The notes beneath the pieces are model-generated. The model worked only from the letters and a program-made list of their open reading frames with translations, was not told the origin of the DNA and did not search any database. Of a stretch of 64,000 nt of DNA, positions 59,142 through 64,000 are shown one piece after another. Made by a program: the position numbers and the translations under genes. Origin of the DNA: Phenylobacterium haematophilum (GTDB taxonomy: Bacteria; Pseudomonadota; Alphaproteobacteria; Caulobacterales; Caulobacteraceae); NCBI RefSeq assembly GCF_014196295.1, contig NZ_JACIDK010000001.1:848785-912784 (forward strand). The letters run 5' to 3'. Each line of letters begins with the position of its first letter. The stretch's first letter is position 1.

Positions 59142-61556
59142 CTAGAACCTGGTTGAGGTGGAGAACCGGAACGTTTCGGTCTTGTCGTAGTCTTCTTTGG
59201 CCAAAACTTGGCTGAAGTCGAATCGGATGGGGCCCATCGGCGATCGCCAGAACACCGACAGACCGGCCGTCGCACGCAGCGACAGGTCGTCATAGATTAG
59301 CGGGTCGACGGTGCCGTCGGCTCTCAGCTTATCCTTGTCGTCCAGCAGGCCGAGCGTACCGACGTCGGTGAACAGCGCGGCCTTGATGCCGTACTGCTCG
59401 GGCAAGCCGGTCGGAATGGTCAGCTCGGCCGAACCGATGGCGTAGGCGCGGCCGCCGAGCGCATCGGAGCGCCCGAAGTTCGTGTCGCGCGGACCGATGC
59501 CGGCGGTTTCGAAGCCGCGGAAGCTGTTGCCGCCCTTGTAGAAGCGGCTGTTGACCCGGACCGTGTCTCCGTTCCAGCCGGCGATATAGCCGCCCTGCCC
59601 GGTCAGGCTCAGGATGAAGTCCTTGTTGAAGCCGTGGTACCAGCCGCCGGTCACTTCGGTGCTGATGTAGTTCACGTCGCCGCCGATGCCGGCGAGATCC
59701 TGGCTGACGTCGAATCGGAAGCCGCGCGTCGGATTGATCGGGTCGTTTCGGCGATCGTAGAGATAGGTGTAGCCGATCAGCGAGGTCAGGTACTTGCCGC
59801 GCTGCGCGCAGAGCGACAGCGACACCAGCGGCGCGGTCGGATCGCAGTAGGCGTCGTCGATCTGGACGTCTTCCTGACGAAGCGTATAGCGCGTCGACAT
59901 CCGCGAGTTCAGCGTCAGCGGGAACGCCATCCGGATGTTGCCGCCGACGGTCACGGTCTTGTAGGCCGAGTATTCGGTCAGGTCGTAGCGGTACGAGTAA
60001 AGGTCGACGCCGGCGCCCAGGTCGCGGCCCAGGAACCGCGGCTCGGTGAAGCCGAAGTCGATCTGCTGACGCAGCGAGCCGACGGACACCCGCGCGCGCA
60101 GGCTCTGGCCGCGGCCACGGAAGTTCCGCTCGGTGACGCCGAGGTCGAGGATGAGCTGGTCGACCGACGAATAGCCGGCGCTGAACGAGAGTTCGCCCGT
60201 GGGCTGCTCTTCCACCTTCACCGCCAGACGCGTGCGGTCGGGCGCGCTGCCCGGCGCCTCGTCGATCGTAACGTCCTTGAAGAAGCCGAGGGCGCGGATG
60301 TTGTTGCGCGAACGGTCGACCAGGGCGCGGTTGTACGCGTCGCCTTCGACCAGGTTCATCTCGCGGCGGATCACGTAGTCCAGCGTGCGGGTGTTACCGG
60401 TGACGTCGATGCGCTCGACGTACACGCGCGGACCTTCACGGACCTGGAACACCACGTCGACGAGCCCCGTCTCGCGGTTCGGCGTATAGCGCGGACGCAC
60501 GTCCACGGCCGCGAAGCCGGCGGCGCCCGCCGCGAAGGTCAGCGAGTCGGTCGCCGCCTCGATCTTTTCGTCCTGGTAGATCTCGCCCGAGCGGATCGGC
60601 ACCAGCTGCTGCAGCACGTTCTTGTCGAGCTTCTGAAGCTCAGTTTCGACCGTGACCTTGCCGAACCGGTACTCCTTGCCCTCGTCGAGGGTGTAGGTGA
60701 CGACGAAACCGTTCTTGTCGGGCGCCAGCTCGGCGATCGCCGAGACGACACGGAAGTCATAGAAGCCGCGGTTGCGATAGTGCTTGCGCAACTGCTCCTT
60801 GTCGTACTCCAGGCGGTCCGGGTCGTAGTTGGCGTTGTTCGAGAAGAACTTGTACCAGCTCGACTGCTCGGTCACGACAACGTCGCGCAGGTCGTTGTCC
60901 GAGAACTCGCTGTTACCCAGGAAGTTGACCCGCAGCACCCCGCTCTTGGGGCCCTCGTTGATCTCGAAGATCAAATCGACGCGCTTCTGCGGCAGTTCGA
61001 CGATCTTCGGCGTCACGGTCGCCGAGATCCGGCCCGAACGGCGATAGAGCTCGACGATGCGCTGGACGTCCTGCTGCACCTTGGCGCGGGTGAATATGCC
61101 GCGCGGCCGCACGGTCACTTCGTCGCGCAGCTTGTCTTCCTTGAGGCCCGAGTTCCCCTCGAAGACCACCTTGTTGATGATCGGGTTCTCGACGACGGTC
61201 ACGATCATGTCCGAGCCTTGCAGCTCGATCTTCACGTCGGCGAACAGGTCGGTGCGGAACAGGGTCTTCAGCGCCAGGTCGGCCTTGGCGGGGTCCAGGA
61301 CCTCGCCCGGCTGGATCGGCAGGTAGGAGAGCACCGTCGACTGCTCGATCCGCTCGTTGCCGCGCACGATGATGCGCTGAACGACGCCGGACTGCTGACC
61401 GGCCTCCTGCGGCGCAGGCTGCGGCTGGGGCTGCGCCTGAGGCGGAGTCGCCTGTTCCTGGGCCAGCACGGCGCTGGGGATGACGATCGCCGTCGAGCCC
61501 ATCAGCAAGGCAAGGCCGGAGGCGAGCGCGGCGCGGCTAGCGCGGGGTCTTTGCAT
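59142..61556 (-). CDS. bamA: Outer-membrane protein assembly factor BamA
   Basis: 804 residues from the ATG at 61556; a longer frame to 61622 has no signal-like start. A signal peptide (about 1-33, ending VLAQEQ), a Gln/Pro-rich linker, then five POTRA domains (about 55-450; e.g. IIVRGNERIEQSTVLSYLPIQPGEV, YVERIDVTGNTRTLDYVIRREM) and a 16-strand barrel (about 455-804) ending in FRFSTSTRF with C-terminal Phe. The barrel contains the conserved loop-6 VRGF-type motif as SFRGFETAGIGPRD. It inserts outer-membrane proteins. Adjacent ompH and rseP are partners of envelope quality control. Confidence 0.97.
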   Translation of the reverse strand: MQRPRASRAALASGLALLMGSTAIVIPSAVLAQEQATPPQAQPQPQPAPQEAGQQSGVVQRIIVRGNERIEQSTVLSYLPIQPGEVLDPAKADLALKTLFRTDLFADVKIELQGSDMIVTVVENPIINKVVFEGNSGLKEDKLRDEVTVRPRGIFTRAKVQQDVQRIVELYRRSGRISATVTPKIVELPQKRVDLIFEINEGPKSGVLRVNFLGNSEFSDNDLRDVVVTEQSSWYKFFSNNANYDPDRLEYDKEQLRKHYRNRGFYDFRVVSAIAELAPDKNGFVVTYTLDEGKEYRFGKVTVETELQKLDKNVLQQLVPIRSGEIYQDEKIEAATDSLTFAAGAAGFAAVDVRPRYTPNRETGLVDVVFQVREGPRVYVERIDVTGNTRTLDYVIRREMNLVEGDAYNRALVDRSRNNIRALGFFKDVTIDEAPGSAPDRTRLAVKVEEQPTGELSFSAGYSSVDQLILDLGVTERNFRGRGQSLRARVSVGSLRQQIDFGFTEPRFLGRDLGAGVDLYSYRYDLTEYSAYKTVTVGGNIRMAFPLTLNSRMSTRYTLRQEDVQIDDAYCDPTAPLVSLSLCAQRGKYLTSLIGYTYLYDRRNDPINPTRGFRFDVSQDLAGIGGDVNYISTEVTGGWYHGFNKDFILSLTGQGGYIAGWNGDTVRVNSRFYKGGNSFRGFETAGIGPRDTNFGRSDALGGRAYAIGSAELTIPTGLPEQYGIKAALFTDVGTLGLLDDKDKLRADGTVDPLIYDDLSLRATAGLSVFWRSPMGPIRFDFSQVLAKEDYDKTETFRFSTSTRF

Positions 61557-61587
61557 CGTATCAGCCGTCAATGGAAAAGCGCGGGTT

Positions 61588-62805
61588 TCAGGAGAAAACG
61601 CCGCCGAGAATTTTGAACACACGCAGTTGCTGCAGATCGTTCCAGGTGGCGAACAACATCAATCCCAACAGCAGCGCAAGCCCCACCCGGTAGCCCGCCG
61701 CCTGGATCCGCGCCGCCAGCGGACGCCGCGCTACCGCCTCGTAGGCGTAAAACAGCAGATGTCCCCCATCCAGCACAGGGATCGGCAGCAAATTCATGAA
61801 GCCGATGCTGACCGAGACGAACGCAGCCAGCTGGAGCAGATTGACGCTGCTGCCGAGGATCATCCCCCCGACATCCGGCGCGCCTTCGGCTCCAGCCTGC
61901 GCAACCTTGCCGGAGATTCGGGCGATTCCGAGGGGGCCGCTGAGCTGATCGGGCGAAACCTGGCCGGTGATCATGCGCCCCAAATAGTAGACCGTGGTCT
62001 CCAGAGTGCGCCACGTACGCTGCACGCCGCCCGCCACCGCCTCGACAGGGTTGTAGCGGACGTGCTCGAAGTCGTCGCGCGTCTGGGCCGGAATCAGGCC
62101 CAGCATGCCCTGCCTGCGAGTGCCGGCGACGGAGTCGGTCCGCTCCACCCAGCGCGGCGTCGCCTCGAGAGTGATATCCGCGCCGGAGCGTTGGACCACG
62201 AATGCGGTCGGGACGTTGGCGCGGACCTGGACGATTTCGGCGACTTCGTCGAAGCCGCGGATCCGGCGGCCGTCCGCCTCGACGATCAGGTCGCCGGCGC
62301 GGAAACCAGCCTGCTCGGCCGGGCTGCCCGGCTGCACCGAGGCGATCTTGGCCGGCAGCACGTACTGGCCGAACGTCAGCAGCAGCGAGGCGAACAGCGC
62401 CACAGCCAGCACGAAATTGGCGATCGGGCCTGCTGCGACAACGATCGCGCGCTGCCAGAGCGGCTTGAAATGGAAATACCGGGCGACCGCCTCGTGTCCT
62501 TCGCGCCGCTCGATCGTGCGGCGCATGGTGTCGAGGTCTTCGGAGTCGGGGACGCTGGAGGCGTTTTCGTCGCCCGTGAACCGGACATACCCGCCCAGCG
62601 GAATCCAGCCCACGCGCCATTCCACGCCGGACTTGTCGGTCCACGATGCGATCGCCTTGCCGAAGCCGATTGAAAAGCGGTCTATGGCCACGCCAAACAT
62701 CTTGGCGGCCAGGAAGTGGCCGAGCTCGTGGATCGTGACCACCAGCCCCAACACCAGAACGAAGGGAACGACGAAGGTCAGGGCGGTGAGGATGAAATCG
62801 AGCAT
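61588..62805 (-). CDS. rseP: Site-2 intramembrane metalloprotease RseP (MmpA)
   Basis: 405 residues. The zinc site HELGH (His26, His30) is in the first membrane helix, VVTIHELGHFLAAKMFG. One PDZ domain follows (about 140-215, VQPGSPAEQAGFRAGDLIVEADG). The C-terminal helix NLLPIPVLDGGHLLFYAYEAV carries the third zinc ligand Asp. It cuts membrane proteins after a first cleavage. In Caulobacter the homologue MmpA acts on PodJ, in E. coli on anti-sigma RseA. It lies between dxr and bamA. Confidence 0.97.
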   Translation of the reverse strand: MLDFILTALTFVVPFVLVLGLVVTIHELGHFLAAKMFGVAIDRFSIGFGKAIASWTDKSGVEWRVGWIPLGGYVRFTGDENASSVPDSEDLDTMRRTIERREGHEAVARYFHFKPLWQRAIVVAAGPIANFVLAVALFASLLLTFGQYVLPAKIASVQPGSPAEQAGFRAGDLIVEADGRRIRGFDEVAEIVQVRANVPTAFVVQRSGADITLEATPRWVERTDSVAGTRRQGMLGLIPAQTRDDFEHVRYNPVEAVAGGVQRTWRTLETTVYYLGRMITGQVSPDQLSGPLGIARISGKVAQAGAEGAPDVGGMILGSSVNLLQLAAFVSVSIGFMNLLPIPVLDGGHLLFYAYEAVARRPLAARIQAAGYRVGLALLLGLMLFATWNDLQQLRVFKILGGVFS

Positions 62806-62826
62806 CTGCTGTACTCCTCCGCGCGC

Positions 62827-64000
62827 CTAGCGCCTCAGGCCGCCGACGACCTCGCCGGCGACGCGACGCGCCAGCGTATCGGTCGCCTGAGCGTTCTCGA
62901 GCGTGTCGCCGTCCGCCGCCCCCGCGACAAGGCCCTGAGATTCGACGCGTTCGAGGGTCTCGGACACCGTTGCGGCAATATCGAGAAAGCCAATCTTGCG
63001 GTCAAGGAAGGCGGCCACGGCGACCTCGTTGGCGGCGTTCATCACCGCGGGCGCGGCCCCACCGGCCGCCAGAGCTTCTTTGGCGATCTTCAAGGCGGGA
63101 AAACGGCGCAGGTCCGGTTCTTCGAAGGTCAATTGCCCGATAGCCGCCAGATCCAGCCGCGGCGCAGGCCACGGGAGCCGATCCGGCCAGGCGAAAGCGC
63201 AGGCGATCGGCGTGCGCATGTCTGGCGCGCCCAGCTGGGCCAGCGTCGATCCGTCGCTGTACTCGACCAGCGAGTGGATGATCTGCTGATGGTGGATCAG
63301 CACCTCGACCCGTTCGTTGGTCATGCCGAACAGGTAGGCGGCCTCGATGATCTCCAGCCCCTTGTTCATCATGGTCGCGGAATCGACCGAAATCTTCGCG
63401 CCCATGCTGAAGTTCGGATGGGCGACGGCCTGCTCGGGCGTGGCGTGCGCCATCTGCTCGGCCGACCAGGTCCGGAACGGCCCTCCGGACGACGTCAGGA
63501 TCAGTCGATCGACCCGCTGGGCGTTCATCGGGTCGAGCACCTGAAAGATCGCCGAGTGTTCGGAATCCACCGGGATGACGACCCCGCCGGCGAGCTTGGC
63601 CGCACGCAGCAGCGAAGGCCCCGCACAGACCAGGCTTTCCTTGTTGGCAAGCCCGATGACGGCCCCAGCCTGCGCCGCCGCCAGGGTCGGCGCCAGGCCC
63701 GCAAAGCCTACGATCGACGACATTACCCATTGGGCGTCGGCGGCCGCGGCCTCCACGACGGCGTTGTGTCCGGCCGCGGTCTTGATCCCCGAGCCGTCGA
63801 GCCGGTGACGCAGTTCCGCGAGCTTCGTCTCGTCTTCGACGACAGCGAGCGTCGGGCGCCAGCGCAGCGCCTGCTCAGCCAGCCGCTCGACGTTGCGCCC
63901 GGCGGTCAGAGCGGTCACCTCGACTTCGGCGCCGGCCTTCTCCAGGAGGTCGAGAGTGGATACGCCGACCGAGCCCGTGGAACCCAGAACGCTGACGCGG
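62827..64000 (-). CDS. dxr: 1-deoxy-D-xylulose 5-phosphate reductoisomerase (5' end cut by window edge)
   Basis: About 390 residues are visible; the frame continues off the right edge without a start. The visible N-terminus [12 protein letters not shown] is the NADPH-binding glycine-rich motif. [29 protein letters not shown] (metal-binding Asp and Glu), SSGGPFRTW and the [25 protein letters not shown] block are the family motifs. It catalyses the first committed step of the MEP pathway. It is the first gene seen of the dxr-rseP-bamA-ompH-lpxDAIB operon, and the second MEP-pathway gene in the window after ispDF. Confidence 0.97.
   Translation of the reverse strand, partial: RVSVLGSTGSVGVSTLDLLEKAGAEVEVTALTAGRNVERLAEQALRWRPTLAVVEDETKLAELRHRLDGSGIKTAAGHNAVVEAAAADAQWVMSSIVGFAGLAPTLAAAQAGAVIGLANKESLVCAGPSLLRAAKLAGGVVIPVDSEHSAIFQVLDPMNAQRVDRLILTSSGGPFRTWSAEQMAHATPEQAVAHPNFSMGAKISVDSATMMNKGLEIIEAAYLFGMTNERVEVLIHHQQIIHSLVEYSDGSTLAQLGAPDMRTPIACAFAWPDRLPWPAPRLDLAAIGQLTFEEPDLRRFPALKIAKEALAAGGAAPAVMNAANEVAVAAFLDRKIGFLDIAATVSETLERVESQGLVAGAADGDTLENAQATDTLARRVAGEVVGGLRR

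Noticed and set aside
59634..61616. Plus-strand frame of 660 residues antisense to bamA
   Set aside because: No domain is recognisable and bamA is unmistakable; shadow frame.

Overview
The window is a contiguous piece of a high-GC alphaproteobacterial chromosome, almost certainly from the order Caulobacterales (Caulobacter/Phenylobacterium type). The grounds are the fused ispDF gene, the dusB-ntrB-ntrC and ntrY-ntrX-hfq-hflX clusters, LpxI in place of LpxH, a PdhB with an N-terminal lipoyl domain, a LexA box of the alphaproteobacterial GAAC-N7-GAAC form, and the order lexA-comEC-gltX-gltA-lpxB-lpxI-lpxA-fabZ-lpxD-ompH-bamA-rseP-dxr. The genus cannot be fixed from the sequence alone. Coding density is very high. 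No intergenic stretch exceeds about 300 bases. I saw no tRNA, rRNA, insertion sequence, prophage or CRISPR array.

Layout. 1-1292: a three-gene ECF-sigma operon of CnrY-CnrX-CnrH type (the sigma gene runs off the left edge), divergent from a two-component system (1512-3376). 3569-8606: a lone flagellin, a flavin monooxygenase-like protein, a DUF1508 protein, a periplasmic orphan, a sugar-cation symporter-like MFS protein and MazG. 8603-21040: the nitrogen/RNA regulatory block hflX, hfq, a D-amino-acid-type aminotransferase, ntrX, ntrY and then ntrC, ntrB, dusB. Two oppositely oriented genes interrupt this block: an aromatic-pathway DAHP synthase and a serine hydrolase. 21131-29728: ispDF, a fused MFS/spermidine synthase-like protein, a CinA-type amidase, RatA/COQ10-like protein, lipA, a lipoprotein with a hydrolase fold, an acyl-ACP synthetase and DoxX. 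29763-35346: the pyruvate dehydrogenase operon pdhA-pdhB-(GFA protein)-pdhC-lpd, whose lipoyl domains need the LipA product made nearby. 35423-42003: ftsB-like gene, eno, rpmF, mmcQ-like gene, pyrG, secG, a GNAT and a VOC protein, and tpiA. 42139-48266: ppiD followed by trpE, trpG, trpD, trpC. 48399-54016: lexA, comEC, gltX, gltA. 54173-64000: the envelope operon dxr-rseP-bamA-ompH-lpxD-fabZ-lpxA-lpxI-lpxB, which makes lipid A and the outer-membrane assembly machine (dxr is cut by the right edge).

The most interesting signal is upstream of the DAHP synthase gene. A short open frame at 14870-14965 encodes a leader peptide with a run of Tyr, Phe and Trp codons. It is followed by a perfect 9-bp terminator hairpin with a T-tract and by a segment able to form an 8-bp alternative (anti-terminator) helix. 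This is the architecture of a ribosome-mediated attenuator that would sense all three aromatic amino acids. Other points worth a second look: NtrC and NtrX both lack the GAFTGA sigma54-contact loop; the CnrX-like sensor keeps all five metal-ligand positions known from CnrX; the lipoprotein hydrolase has alanine at the nucleophile position; and many convergent gene pairs share a 4-base CTAG/CTAA stop.
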